DNA from: Sphingobacteriaceae bacterium
GTDB taxonomy: Bacteria; Bacteroidota; Bacteroidia; Sphingobacteriales; Sphingobacteriaceae
DNA length: 64,000 bases
Assembly (NCBI GenBank): GCA_903642215.1
Contig: CAHJWG010000005.1
Coordinates: 1-64,000, forward strand
Direction of reading: 5' to 3'
A program made the translations under genes and the position numbers. Below, one piece after another: positions 43,204-51,598 of the stretch. The notes under the pieces were generated by a model, which was given only the letters and a program-made list of their open reading frames with translations, did not search any database and was not told the origin of the DNA. The first letter of the stretch is position 1, and each line of letters begins with the position of its first letter.

Positions 43204-43626
43204 ATGGAAACGTTTGAAGAACCAATGTTGAGTTATATTCCGTCTAAAATTGATTACGCTGCAACTTTAAGTTTGATCAGGAACAACAAAGCCAATTACC
43301 AACATTTTAAAGCGATAAAAGACATTACTGCTTTTACAGATGAAAAAATAGCAGATTGGCTGGATATCAGTGTAAAAACTTATCGTACTTATACAAAACC
43401 CAACGCTAAAATTAAAGAAAGTATTAAAGAGCGCGCTTTAATGGCGTTATCATTGATTAAACATGGAACTGAAGTTTTTGACGGAGCAGCGAATTTTGTT
43501 GAGTGGCTGGAAGGAGAGAATTTTTATTTTGATAAAAAAGCACCTATTACTTTTATGCATACCAACAGCGGAATGAAATTTATTGATGACCGGCTTACGG
43601 GAATGCAATATGGTGATAACGCATAA
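43204..43626 (+). CDS. Xre/MbcA/ParS-type antitoxin
   Basis: Antitoxin of an Xre-RES module, 140 residues. The N-terminal part (about residues 20-75) is a helix-turn-helix of the Xre-like kind, with the segment FTDEKIADWLDISVKTYRTY. The C-terminal MbcA/ParS domain has LMALSLIKHGTEVFDGAANFVEWLEGEN near 82-109, which matches the DUF2384 pattern (lGxxxxxWLxxpN), followed by the terminal toxin-binding segment. I chose ATG 43204; a TTG lies 6 bases upstream. The RES toxin follows after 6 bases. A direct repeat and promoter box lie immediately upstream. Confidence 0.88.
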   Translation: METFEEPMLSYIPSKIDYAATLSLIRNNKANYQHFKAIKDITAFTDEKIADWLDISVKTYRTYTKPNAKIKESIKERALMALSLIKHGTEVFDGAANFVEWLEGENFYFDKKAPITFMHTNSGMKFIDDRLTGMQYGDNA

Positions 43627-43632
43627 AAATAA

Positions 43633-44085
43633 ATGGAGGTTTATCGTATTGCTGAAGAAAACTTTTCCAACGAGTTAACAGCATCGGGGTTAGCAAACCG
43701 ATGGAACAATGATAACCAGTTTGTTTTATATACCGGAAGTTCCCGCTCGTTAGCTACTTTAGAATTAGTAGTTGCCCGAAAAAGCATTAATCCAAATTCT
43801 AATTATCGGGTAATGATTATTTCTATTGCTGATGATGAAGAACTTTTTACTGCTGTTCTAAAAAATAATTTGCCGGAAGATTGGCGAAGCACCAATTTTT
43901 ATTCTCAATTACAGCAGATTGGAAGTAACTGGTATAAAAGCAAGAAATCCTTAGTTTTAAAAGTTCCTTCGGCTATTATTTCTCAAGAATACAATTATAT
44001 CATCAATACAAAACACCCTGATTTTTCAGAAAAAGTTAGCTTGGTGCGAACAGAAAGTTATTTTTGGGATGAGCGGTTAGTTTGA
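43633..44085 (+). CDS. RES-domain toxin
   Basis: Toxin of 150 residues with the RES domain. Characterised relatives (such as MbcT) break down NAD+. The conserved Arg is in EVYRIAEENF near residue 5, the Glu in SRSLATLELVVARK near residue 39, and the Ser in VPSAIISQEYNYIINTKHPDF near residue 117, giving the R-E-S set for which the domain is named. GLANRWNNDN and YTGSS are also family features. It starts 6 bases after the antitoxin stop and all key residues are kept, so the module looks intact. Confidence 0.9.
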   Translation: MEVYRIAEENFSNELTASGLANRWNNDNQFVLYTGSSRSLATLELVVARKSINPNSNYRVMIISIADDEELFTAVLKNNLPEDWRSTNFYSQLQQIGSNWYKSKKSLVLKVPSAIISQEYNYIINTKHPDFSEKVSLVRTESYFWDERLV

Positions 44086-44100
44086 TGATGAAAAATAGGT

Positions 44101-44114
44101 GATAAAAGAAGCAT
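44101..44114 (-). repeat. Dispersed motif between convergent genes
   Basis: GATAAAAGAAGCAT, 15 bases past the RES toxin stop. Confidence 0.85.
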
Positions 44115-44137
44115 CTGGATTTTAAAAATCTTCTCAA

Positions 44138-44992
44138 TTACCGAATCCAAATCCGATCAATCAAAAAGCAAACCGCAAAAACCACGCTGGCAATACCGTT
44201 CGTAGTCATAAAAGCAAAGTTTACCCGGCTTAAATCATGCGGTTTTACCAAACTATGCTGGTAAATCAGCATTGAGCAAAAAACCAGCAACCCAATATAA
44301 TACGGCCAGCCAATCGGCGTGAGGAATATTGGTAGAATCACAAAAACAGCCGATAAAAGATGCAAAAACGTAGAAAGCCGTAATGCGTTTACTTTCCCTA
44401 AAAAAACCGGAATGGAATGTAGTTTTTCTTCGCGGTCAAAATCTTCATCCTGCAAAGCATAAATAATATCAAAGCCGCTTACCCAGCACAAAACAGAAGC
44501 CGAAAACAAAATCGGAAGCTTTGCAAATTCACCGGTAACAACTAAATAAGCACCGATCGGTGCCAAACTCAACCCTAAACCTAAAACCAAATGGCATAAA
44601 AAAGTAAAGCGTTTGGTGGCACTGTAGCCCAAAACCACCAGCAAAGCAATGGGCGATAAATAAAAACAAAGCGGGTTGATCAACCAGGTTGTGCCGATAA
44701 AAAGCAGGCAGTTGGCAATAGTAAAAGTTAAAGCCGATTGTGCGGTAATCCTGCCGGCCGGAATATCGCGCACTCTGGTTCTGGGATTTTTAGCATCGAT
44801 GTGCCGGTCGAGATAACGGTTAAAAGCCATGGCGGCACTTCTGGCAAAAACCATACAAAGCAGCATCAACGCTAATTTTAAGGCTGAGAAAACATGATTT
44901 GTTGTAGTAACCGCCAAAAAGAAGCCGATAAAGGCAAAAGGCATGGCAAAAATAGTGTGCGAAAAAGTAACGAGGGAAAAATATTTTTTCAT
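44138..44992 (-). CDS. UbiA-family prenyltransferase
   Basis: Membrane-bound aromatic prenyltransferase of 284 residues with about nine helices. The first Asp-rich motif is NRYLDRHIDAKNPRTR near residues 58-73, with the NxxxDxxxD pattern, and the second is YALQDEDFDREEKLHSIP near 178-195 (DxxxD), which bind the Mg-diphosphate. It resembles 4-hydroxybenzoate polyprenyltransferase and MqnP of the futalosine menaquinone route more than MenA. ubiE/menG lies 1.2 kb away, which supports quinone synthesis. It follows engB by 14 bases on the same strand. The exact aromatic substrate is undecided. Confidence 0.88.
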   Translation of the reverse strand: MKKYFSLVTFSHTIFAMPFAFIGFFLAVTTTNHVFSALKLALMLLCMVFARSAAMAFNRYLDRHIDAKNPRTRVRDIPAGRITAQSALTFTIANCLLFIGTTWLINPLCFYLSPIALLVVLGYSATKRFTFLCHLVLGLGLSLAPIGAYLVVTGEFAKLPILFSASVLCWVSGFDIIYALQDEDFDREEKLHSIPVFLGKVNALRLSTFLHLLSAVFVILPIFLTPIGWPYYIGLLVFCSMLIYQHSLVKPHDLSRVNFAFMTTNGIASVVFAVCFLIDRIWIR

Positions 44993-45006
44993 TTTTTAAA
45001 GAATAA

Positions 45007-45642
45007 CTAATCCTGACCTGGTTGATAAACAGAAACCTGGCTGACATCAAATTTTTGATTTACATCATAAATAAAGTTCAAAATTTCATCTTTACCGTTC
45101 TGCAATTCGGCAGAAGTAACAAAGTGCTGCGGTACTTCTTCAAATAAAATTAACATCGCTTTGCGAAATTTGGCCACGTTTTGATCCGTTTTTACTTTGC
45201 CCTGCTTATCCGCTTTTGTAAAAGCGATTACAAACGGAATGCCGCGTTCGCCCAGCGAAGCACAAAAATCCAGGTCAATTTTTTGCGGTTCAAGCCGGCT
45301 GTCAATCAAAATAAAAACGCATTGCAGGTTTTCGCGTTTTTCGAGGTAATTTCGGATAAATTTATCCCAATCTTCTTTCTTACTTTTAGAAATCCGTGCG
45401 TAGCCGTAACCGGGCAAATCAACAATATACCAGGTTTCGTTAATTAAAAAATGGTTGATCAGTTGCGTTTTACCGGGAGTTTGCGAAGTTTTGGCTAAAC
45501 CTTTTTTTCCGGTGATCATGTTAATCAGAGAAGATTTGCCCACATTTGAGCGGCCAATAAAAGCATATTCCGGTTTTAGCGGCGGCGGTAATTTAGATAT
45601 TTGTGTGTTACTACAAACGAAATCAGCAGATTTGACAATCAT
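45007..45642 (-). CDS. engB: Ribosome biogenesis GTPase YsxC/EngB
   Basis: Small GTPase of 211 residues needed for assembly of the large ribosomal subunit. All G motifs are visible: G1 GRSNVGKSSLIN near residues 29-40, G2 TSQTPGKTQ near 53-61, G3 DLPGYGYARISK near 75-86, G4 TKAD near 142, and a G5-like VTSAE near 178. PGYGYA is specific for this family. Start ATG 45642. The UbiA gene follows after 14 bases. Nothing unusual in the protein. Confidence 0.96.
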   Translation of the reverse strand: MIVKSADFVCSNTQISKLPPPLKPEYAFIGRSNVGKSSLINMITGKKGLAKTSQTPGKTQLINHFLINETWYIVDLPGYGYARISKSKKEDWDKFIRNYLEKRENLQCVFILIDSRLEPQKIDLDFCASLGERGIPFVIAFTKADKQGKVKTDQNVAKFRKAMLILFEEVPQHFVTSAELQNGKDEILNFIYDVNQKFDVSQVSVYQPGQD

Positions 45643-45706
45643 CCCACAAAGTTAAAATTAGTTGCCTTTACTTTTGATGTTCTAATGTCTAATTAAAAGA
45701 TACCTG

Positions 45707-46195
45707 ATGGATTACAAAGTTCCGGCCCAAACGCGCATTGGCCATGTGCATTTAAAAGTGAGTGATTTGCAGCGTTCTATGGATTTTTACTGTGGTTTGC
45801 TGGGTTTCCAACTGATGCAAAAATACGGCGATCAGGCAGCGTTTGTTTCGGCAGGCGGTTACCATCATCACATCGGGTTAAATACTTGGCACAGTAAAAA
45901 TTCTCCGCCGACACCAGAAAGTGCGCCCGGATTATATCATACGGCAATTGTTTATGCAGAGAGAAAAGATTTGGCAACGATGTTAAAGCGGCTGATTGAT
46001 GCGCAGTATCCGGTTACCGGCGTTTCTGATCATGGTGTTTCGGAGGCCATTTATTTAAACGATCCGGATGAAAACGGCGTAGAATTGTATTGGGACAGGC
46101 CACGTGAATTGTGGCCGAAAGATAAAAACGGTGATTTGGAAATATATACCAAACGCTTAAATGTAGCCGATTTGCTGGAGTTGGTTAACAATTAG
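45707..46195 (+). CDS. VOC-family dioxygenase-like protein (CatE type)
   Basis: Vicinal-oxygen-chelate protein of 162 residues. TRIGHVHLKVSDLQRSMDFYCGLLGF near residues 10-35 is the first beta-alpha-beta unit with a metal His, HHHIGLNTWHSKN near 64-76 holds further His residues, LYHTAIVY near 88 the next, and DPDENGVELYWDRPRELWP near 124-142 the final Glu ligand. This pattern matches Bacillus CatE-like catechol 2,3-dioxygenases, but at half their length (one module pair), so a glyoxalase-type role is possible. A dispersed motif copy lies 2 bases past the stop, then ubiE. Confidence 0.85.
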   Translation: MDYKVPAQTRIGHVHLKVSDLQRSMDFYCGLLGFQLMQKYGDQAAFVSAGGYHHHIGLNTWHSKNSPPTPESAPGLYHTAIVYAERKDLATMLKRLIDAQYPVTGVSDHGVSEAIYLNDPDENGVELYWDRPRELWPKDKNGDLEIYTKRLNVADLLELVNN

Positions 46196-46197
46196 CC

Positions 46198-46211
46198 ATG
46201 CTTCTTTTAGC
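46198..46211 (+). repeat. Dispersed motif after the VOC gene
   Basis: ATGCTTCTTTTAGC followed by ACCCATTTA, 2 bases past the stop and 30 before ubiE. Confidence 0.85.
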
Positions 46212-46241
46212 ACCCATTTATTTGCATCTTTGAAATAATAC

Positions 46242-46973
46242 ATGAGCAAAACGATCACGCCGTACCAAAACGAACAGGTTACCAAGAAAGAACAGGTGGC
46301 CGATATGTTTAACAATATTTCTAAAACGTACGATTTTTTAAACCATTTTTTGTCTGCCGGAATTGATATTATCTGGCGGAAAATTGCCATCAACGAATTA
46401 AAAAAAGATAAGCCGCAACTTATTTTGGATGTGGCAACCGGCACCGGCGATTTTGCTTTCGAGGCGATAAAAATCCTTCATCCCAAAAAAATAATCGGTG
46501 TGGATATTTCGCAGGGAATGTTAAACATTGCCCAAAAAAAGATCGTTAAAAGAAGTATGAGTAACCGTTTTGAAGTCCGTTTGGGCGATTCTGAAAAGCT
46601 TTTATTTAATGCCGATTATTTTGATGCGGTTACCGTGGCTTACGGCGTTCGTAATTTTGAAAACCTGGAAGCCGGCCTTGCCGATATGTGCCGCGTGTTA
46701 AAACCCGGCGGCAAAGCGGTTATCCTGGAGTTTTCTAAACCAAAACTGTTTCCTATTAAGCAGCTATATAATTTCTATTTCAATTATATTACGCCTTTTA
46801 TCGGCAAAGTTTTTTCTAAGGATGCACGTGCTTATTCTTACCTGCCGGAATCTGTTGCGGCTTTTCCGGATGGCGAGCGTTTTACCAAACTGATGCAAAA
46901 AGTAGGTTTTAAAAATACCAAAAACCGGCCGCTCGCGTTTGGCATTTGTTCTGTTTACACCGGGATTAAATGA
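46242..46973 (+). CDS. ubiE: Demethylmenaquinone methyltransferase
   Basis: SAM-dependent C-methyltransferase of 243 residues (also called MenG) that makes menaquinone from demethylmenaquinone. The SAM motif LDVATGTGDFAFEA is near residues 65-78, VDISQGML near 87, YGVRNFENLEAG near 129, and LEFSKPKLFPI near 163-173 is the UbiE/COQ5 signature. FPDGERFTKLMQKVGF near the C-terminus is also diagnostic. Its stop overlaps the ATG of the porT-like gene (ATGA), so the two are coupled; this gene pair is common in Bacteroidota. Confidence 0.95.
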   Translation: MSKTITPYQNEQVTKKEQVADMFNNISKTYDFLNHFLSAGIDIIWRKIAINELKKDKPQLILDVATGTGDFAFEAIKILHPKKIIGVDISQGMLNIAQKKIVKRSMSNRFEVRLGDSEKLLFNADYFDAVTVAYGVRNFENLEAGLADMCRVLKPGGKAVILEFSKPKLFPIKQLYNFYFNYITPFIGKVFSKDARAYSYLPESVAAFPDGERFTKLMQKVGFKNTKNRPLAFGICSVYTGIK

Positions 46974-47719
46974 AGTTAAAGTTTTATCAACTCTTTTTAT
47001 CACTGTTTTTTTTTGCTGAAGCTGTTTCTGCACAGCGTGTTACGCAGGCTTGGGCAGGCGGTGCAGATCAAAATAATTTCTCTTTCGGCTATACTTTTCA
47101 GTACGTTAGTTCTTCATACAAAATTTTAAAAAAGCCGGATTGGCGCACGCCGTACTTCGATCAAAGCACCAATCGTAACGTTACAGATTCTTTAAACAGC
47201 ATCGGTTCGCCCAACACGGCAGGTTTCGCTTTAGGTTTTCTGGCGAGATATTCGGTAAATGAAAACGTAGAAATCCGTACCATGCCAAGTTTGGTTTTTG
47301 CCGACCGAACCATCAATTATCAGTACAGAACACAGGATTTGGCACCCGATAAACAAATGGTGGTTTCTACCACGCAGGCAGAATTTCCGTTAGAATTAAA
47401 GCTGAAAACAAACCGACTCGGCAATTTTCGCGCTTATGTTTTGGGAGGCGTAAAATATGCTTACGGCATCGGCGGGAAAAGTAAAGGTAACGAAGCCGAT
47501 ATTGCACCGATTGACAGAAAGCTGCTCAATGTGCGTAATTTTTCATCATACGTTGCCGGTTTTGGCTTCGATATTTACCTGGAATACTTTAAGCTTTCGC
47601 CGGAAATTAAACTTTCCAACTCGTTTTCCAACGTTTTGTATCCCGGCAACAACCCTTATGCCAACCCTTTGGATAAGCTTTACCTGCACAATATTATGTT
47701 CAGTTTGTTTTTTGAATAA
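46970..47719 (+). CDS. porT: PorT-like outer-membrane protein of type IX secretion
   Basis: A 249-residue beta-barrel protein with a signal peptide (residues 1-21, ending VSAQ). Alternating aromatic strands, for example NNFSFGYTFQYVSSSYKI near residues 35-52 and YVAGFGFDIYLEYFKLSPEIKLSNSF near 190-215, and a C-terminal MFSLFFE with final aromatic positions indicate the outer membrane. The start overlaps the ubiE stop by four bases; the ubiE-porT order is a known Bacteroidota arrangement and supports PorT, a component needed for T9SS. A generic porin-family protein is the alternative. Confidence 0.83.
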   Translation: MKLKFYQLFLSLFFFAEAVSAQRVTQAWAGGADQNNFSFGYTFQYVSSSYKILKKPDWRTPYFDQSTNRNVTDSLNSIGSPNTAGFALGFLARYSVNENVEIRTMPSLVFADRTINYQYRTQDLAPDKQMVVSTTQAEFPLELKLKTNRLGNFRAYVLGGVKYAYGIGGKSKGNEADIAPIDRKLLNVRNFSSYVAGFGFDIYLEYFKLSPEIKLSNSFSNVLYPGNNPYANPLDKLYLHNIMFSLFFE

Positions 47720-47767
47720 AAATTACAAACACCGCCACATAAAACATTTATTTGTGTTTTAGATTTA

Positions 47768-47781
47768 ATACTTCTTTTATG
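47768..47781 (+). repeat. Dispersed motif ending in the SDR start codon
   Basis: ATACTTCTTTTATG; the last three bases are the ATG at 47779, as in dnaE. Confidence 0.85.
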
Positions 47782-48543
47782 GACAAAATTGCATTGATTA
47801 CAGGGGCCAGTTCTGGTATTGGCGAAGCTTGTGCACACGTATTTGCACGCGAGGGTTATAATTTAATTTTAACTGGCCGGCAGGCAGATAAACTGGAAAA
47901 TTTAGCCAATGCTTTAAATATCCAGTTTAATACAGAAGTTGCTGTTGCCAATTTTGATATCCGCAACAAAGCTGCCGTACAGCAAAATCTGGAAAAACTG
48001 CCCGAAGCCTGGAAAAAGGTTGATGTACTAATTAACAACGCGGGTTTAAGCAAAGGTTTGGAACCGATAAATTTGGGTAATCCGGATGATTGGGATGTGA
48101 TGATTGACACAAATATTAAAGGCTTGCTTTATGCCAGCAAAATAGTTTCCAACTGGATGATTGCCAACGGAAGCGGCCATATTGTTAATTTAGGTTCCAT
48201 TGCTGGAAAAGAAGTTTACCCGAACGGCAACGTTTATTGTGCTACAAAATACGCGGTTGATGCTTTAAACAAAGCGATGCGGATTGATTTATTGCCGCAT
48301 GGTATAAAAGTTACGGCCATTAATCCGGGTGCGGTGGAAACCAATTTTTCTAATATCCGGTTTAGCGGTGATACGGAAAGAGCTAAAAAAGTGTACGAAG
48401 GTTTTACGCCTTTGGTAGCTGCGGATATTGCGGAAACGATTTGGTTTGTAGTTTCTCGGCCGGCGCATGTTAACATCAACGATTTAACAATTATGCCAAC
48501 AGCACAGGCAAATGGTGTTACTTTTGCGAGGAAGCAGGAGTAA
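47779..48543 (+). CDS. Short-chain dehydrogenase, YdfG-like
   Basis: Classical SDR of 254 residues, close to the NADP-dependent 3-hydroxy acid dehydrogenase (YdfG) group that oxidises serine, allo-threonine and 3-hydroxy acids. TGASSGIGEACA lies near residues 9-20, the Asn-rich NNAG near 88, catalytic Ser in LGSIAGKEVYPNGNVYCATKYAVDAL near 138, with Tyr and Lys of the YxxxK motif near 152. PGAVETNFSNIRFSGD near 187 is typical of the group. I chose ATG 47779, which is part of a motif copy; the frame runs back to 47752. Confidence 0.9.
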   Translation: MDKIALITGASSGIGEACAHVFAREGYNLILTGRQADKLENLANALNIQFNTEVAVANFDIRNKAAVQQNLEKLPEAWKKVDVLINNAGLSKGLEPINLGNPDDWDVMIDTNIKGLLYASKIVSNWMIANGSGHIVNLGSIAGKEVYPNGNVYCATKYAVDALNKAMRIDLLPHGIKVTAINPGAVETNFSNIRFSGDTERAKKVYEGFTPLVAADIAETIWFVVSRPAHVNINDLTIMPTAQANGVTFARKQE

Positions 48544-48597
48544 GGAGAATTATAAAGTTTAAGAGGGAGCGGAGACTTTCGAGAAGAACCGATTTAC

Positions 48598-48628
48598 CTC
48601 AGCAAAAAAACACCTATAAAAGAAGCAT
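48598..48628 (-). repeat. Dispersed motif, first of a duplicated unit
   Basis: CTCAGCA, an A run, CACC, then TATAAAAGAAGCAT (48615-48628). The same arrangement is repeated at 48668-48701. Confidence 0.82.
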
Positions 48629-48667
48629 AGGAGTGGAGATTGAATAATTTAAAAAAGATAAATTACC

Positions 48668-48701
48668 CTCAGCACTAAAAAAACACCGGTAAAAGAAGTA
48701 T
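48668..48701 (-). repeat. Dispersed motif, second of a duplicated unit
   Basis: CTCAGCACT, an A run, CACC, then GGTAAAAGAAGTAT (48688-48701). Its final AT forms the start of the ATG of the YqeY gene at 48700. Confidence 0.85.
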
Positions 48702-49146
48702 GTTAATTGAAACGATAGATCAGGATATTAAGAAAGCGATGCTGGCCAAGGATGATGCGCGTTTAAGAGGATTAAGGGCAATCAAATCTGCTTTGTTGCT
48801 GGCGAGGACAGAAAAAGGTGCATCAGAAACGATCTCCGAAGAAACAGAATTAAAGGTTTTACAAAAGCTGATTAAACAGCGGAAGGAATCGGCAGATATT
48901 TATCAGGCACAAAACCGCGATGATTTATATCAGATTGAAAAAGAAGAAATGCAGGTAATTGAAGCTTACTTGCCGCAGCAGATAAGCCGGGAAGAAATCC
49001 AAACCTATTTGCAAGAAATGATTAAAAGAGTGGGCGCAGCATCTGTAAAAGATATGGGCAAAGTGATGGGAACGGCTAATAAAGAACTTGCCGGAAAGGC
49101 AGACGGAAAAACAATTTCAGAAATTGTTAAGCAGTTGCTCCAATAA
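48700..49146 (+). CDS. YqeY-type GatB-like protein
   Basis: A 148-residue cytosolic protein of the YqeY family, which resembles the C-terminal tRNA-binding domain of the amidotransferase subunit GatB. The pattern is good: AMLAKDDARLRGLRAIKSAL near residues 12-31, EETELKVLQKLIKQRKESA near 47-65, EKEEMQVIEAYLPQQ near 80-94, and KDMGKVMGTANKELAGKADG near 118-137. Function is not settled in the family; a role in tRNA charging is assumed. Start ATG 48700 lies inside the second unit of a duplicated motif element. Confidence 0.92.
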   Translation: MLIETIDQDIKKAMLAKDDARLRGLRAIKSALLLARTEKGASETISEETELKVLQKLIKQRKESADIYQAQNRDDLYQIEKEEMQVIEAYLPQQISREEIQTYLQEMIKRVGAASVKDMGKVMGTANKELAGKADGKTISEIVKQLLQ

Positions 49147-49275
49147 TAATATTGCTTTAAGTAGCAGAAACCGATTCTAAAAAAGCTATTTTTATACCCG
49201 TTGCAACAGATATTATACGGATAGCCTTTTTGGGTTTTCATTATCCGGCAGCAAAATTATTATCAATATAGGTTT

Positions 49276-50037
49276 ATGGACTTCGTGGTTAAGGAAGAAA
49301 ACGGGTTTAAATACATAGAACAGGGTAAAGGTGATGTTTTATTGCTGTTGCACGGTTTAATGGGTGCTTTAAGTAACTGGGAACATGTTATCGAAGAGTT
49401 TAGTGCCAACTACCGCGTGATTATCCCGATGCTGCCTATTTACGATCTGCCCTTGTTAACTACAGGCGTAAAAACACTTGCCAAATACATCCATAAATTT
49501 ATAAAATATAAACAGCTGGAAGATGTTATCGTGCTGGGCAATTCACTTGGTGGCCATGTTGGGTTGATTTATGCCATTTCTCATCCCGAAAGGTTAAAAT
49601 CAATGGTACTTGCCGGGAGTTCTGGCTTATATGAGAATGCTTTCGGCGGTTCTTTTCCGCGGAGAGAAAGCTACGATTTTATAAAAGAAAAAGTAGAATA
49701 CACTTTTTATGACCCAAAAACAGCTACCAAAGATTTAGTGGACGAGGTTTACGAAAGTGTTAATAACCGGCATAAAGTTATCCGGCTGCTGGCAATGGCA
49801 AAATCTGCAATCCGCCATAATATGGCTAAGGATTTACATAAAATAGATATTCCGGTTGCCTTAATCTGGGGTAAAAACGATAAAATTACGCCGCCGGAAG
49901 TTGCTGTAGAATTTAGTCAGCTGCTGCCTAATGCAAATTTAACCTGGGTTGAACATTGCGGCCACGCGCCGATGATGGAGCAGCCGGTAGAATTTAATCG
50001 TTTGTTAAAGGATTTTTTAGAAAAAATTAATGTTTGA
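49276..50037 (+). CDS. Alpha/beta hydrolase
   Basis: Alpha/beta-hydrolase of 253 residues. The HGLMGALSNWEHV oxyanion segment is near residue 26, the nucleophile elbow GNSLGGHVG near residues 90-98, the acid in IWGKNDKITPPE near 197, and the catalytic His in HCGHAPMMEQP near 227. The cap region is short. The stop overlaps the CBS gene by 8 bases, and nadK and a DUF6089 gene follow, so a four-gene operon is likely. The substrate is unknown. Confidence 0.9.
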   Translation: MDFVVKEENGFKYIEQGKGDVLLLLHGLMGALSNWEHVIEEFSANYRVIIPMLPIYDLPLLTTGVKTLAKYIHKFIKYKQLEDVIVLGNSLGGHVGLIYAISHPERLKSMVLAGSSGLYENAFGGSFPRRESYDFIKEKVEYTFYDPKTATKDLVDEVYESVNNRHKVIRLLAMAKSAIRHNMAKDLHKIDIPVALIWGKNDKITPPEVAVEFSQLLPNANLTWVEHCGHAPMMEQPVEFNRLLKDFLEKINV

Positions 50038-50701
50038 TATGGTTGCTGCCGAACTGATTTCTGATATTATTCCGCCGGTTAAGCTTACCGATACGGTAGA
50101 AAAAGTTTTTTTGCTGCTGGCAGAATTTAAGGTAAACGAACTGCCTGTGGTAGATGAAGATCAGTTCCTGGGTTTGATTTCCGAGGATGATTTGGTGGAG
50201 GTAACGGATGAGGAGGAAACGATTAGTAATTTATCGATCCTTAAAACACAAACTTTTGTTAGGGAAAACCAACACGTTTATGATGTGATTCGGTTATTCC
50301 ACGCACAGCATCTTACGGTTGTGCCGGTGCTGGATATGAAAAACAACTATCTCGGCCTGATCTACATCAACACGCTTACTGATTATTTTGCACAGCTAAC
50401 TTCTGTTACCGAGCCGGGAGCGATTATCGTTCTCGAAATTGGAAACCGTGATAATTCTCTGGCACAAATGGCGCAGATTGTAGAATCGGATAAAGCGCAG
50501 GTGCTAAGTTCGTACGTTCGGTCTTTCCCGGATTCTACGCGCTTAGAAGTAACGCTTAAAATCAACAAAAAAGATGTTTCCAATATTTTAGCCAGTTTTA
50601 TCCGGTACGATTATTTGGTAAATGCAGTATATAATCAAGCGCAAGTTGAGGATGATTCGATGAACCGTTACGATTTACTGATGAATTACATCAACCTTTA
50701 A
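50030..50701 (+). CDS. CBS-domain protein
   Basis: A 223-residue cytosolic protein with a CBS pair in the first 125 residues (VNELPVVDEDQFLGLISEDDL near 38-58 and LTVVPVLDMKNNYLGLIY near 90-107) which probably senses an adenine nucleotide. The C-terminal 85 residues (EPGAIIVLEIGNRDNSLAQMAQIVESD) resemble an ACT-like fold. It overlaps the hydrolase gene upstream by 8 bases and precedes nadK by 9. The placement beside NAD kinase is suggestive of adenylate or NAD sensing, but that is inference. Confidence 0.87.
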   Translation: MFDMVAAELISDIIPPVKLTDTVEKVFLLLAEFKVNELPVVDEDQFLGLISEDDLVEVTDEEETISNLSILKTQTFVRENQHVYDVIRLFHAQHLTVVPVLDMKNNYLGLIYINTLTDYFAQLTSVTEPGAIIVLEIGNRDNSLAQMAQIVESDKAQVLSSYVRSFPDSTRLEVTLKINKKDVSNILASFIRYDYLVNAVYNQAQVEDDSMNRYDLLMNYINL

Positions 50702-50710
50702 ACCTCCTCC

Positions 50711-51592
50711 ATGAAGATTGCAGTTTACGGCAGACCGTTTAACCAGGCAGTATTACCATTTATCCGGCAGGTTTTTGATTGCCTGATCCAGCATCAAACC
50801 GAAATTTTTGTTCATTCAGAGCTTCATCTTTTTATTTCAGAACAGCCGAAGTTTACAATTAGCAGTACTGTTTTTAACACCTATGAAGATATTAAAAACC
50901 AGGTTGATGTAATGCTTACTTTAGGTGGAGACGGTACGATTTTAGGTACGGTTGATATCATCCGGGATTCTAACATTCCGGTAATCGGGATTAATTTCGG
51001 CCGGTTAGGGTTTTTGGCAAGTGTTAATAAAAACGATATTGCCGCTGCCATTCATGCACTGATTAACAAGCAGTTTACGTTAGACCACCGGATTTTACTT
51101 GAGCTGGAATCTGATCCGACAGCATTTAAAAATCAAAATATTGCGCTAAACGATATCACGATCCATAAGCGTGATAACGCTGCCATGATCACGATTCATG
51201 CTTTTTTAAACGACGAGTTTTTAAATTCTTACTGGGGAGACGGCATTATCGTTTCTACGCCAACCGGTTCAACCGCTTATTCTTTAAGCTGCGGCGGCCC
51301 GATTATTTTTCCGCAATCAGGTAATTTTGTGATTACACCAATTTCTCCGCACAACTTAAATGTGAGGCCGATTGTGGTTTCTGATGATAACAAACTCACT
51401 TTTAAAGTAGAAACCAGGAGTTCAAATTACTTGGTTTCATGTGATTCTAAAACCGAAGCAATCGATACATCCAGTATTTTTACCATTCGCAAAGCAAATT
51501 ACGGCTTAAAATTAGTTAGGCTAAATAATGAAAGCTATTTATCCACGTTAAGGAACAAATTGATGTGGGGGCTTGATGCGCGGAATTACTGA
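50711..51592 (+). CDS. nadK: NAD kinase
   Basis: Phosphorylates NAD to NADP in the cytosol, the only route to NADP. The 293-residue chain has the catalytic GGDGT motif within MLTLGGDGTILGTV near residues 74-87, GINFGRLGFLAS near 93-104, the NDITIHKRD segment near 143, and DGIIVSTPTGSTAYSLSCGGP near 177-197. All are standard. It follows the CBS gene by 9 bases and precedes the DUF6089 gene by 6, so it is inside an operon. Start ATG 50711. Confidence 0.96.
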   Translation: MKIAVYGRPFNQAVLPFIRQVFDCLIQHQTEIFVHSELHLFISEQPKFTISSTVFNTYEDIKNQVDVMLTLGGDGTILGTVDIIRDSNIPVIGINFGRLGFLASVNKNDIAAAIHALINKQFTLDHRILLELESDPTAFKNQNIALNDITIHKRDNAAMITIHAFLNDEFLNSYWGDGIIVSTPTGSTAYSLSCGGPIIFPQSGNFVITPISPHNLNVRPIVVSDDNKLTFKVETRSSNYLVSCDSKTEAIDTSSIFTIRKANYGLKLVRLNNESYLSTLRNKLMWGLDARNY

Positions 51593-51598
51593 TTTTTA

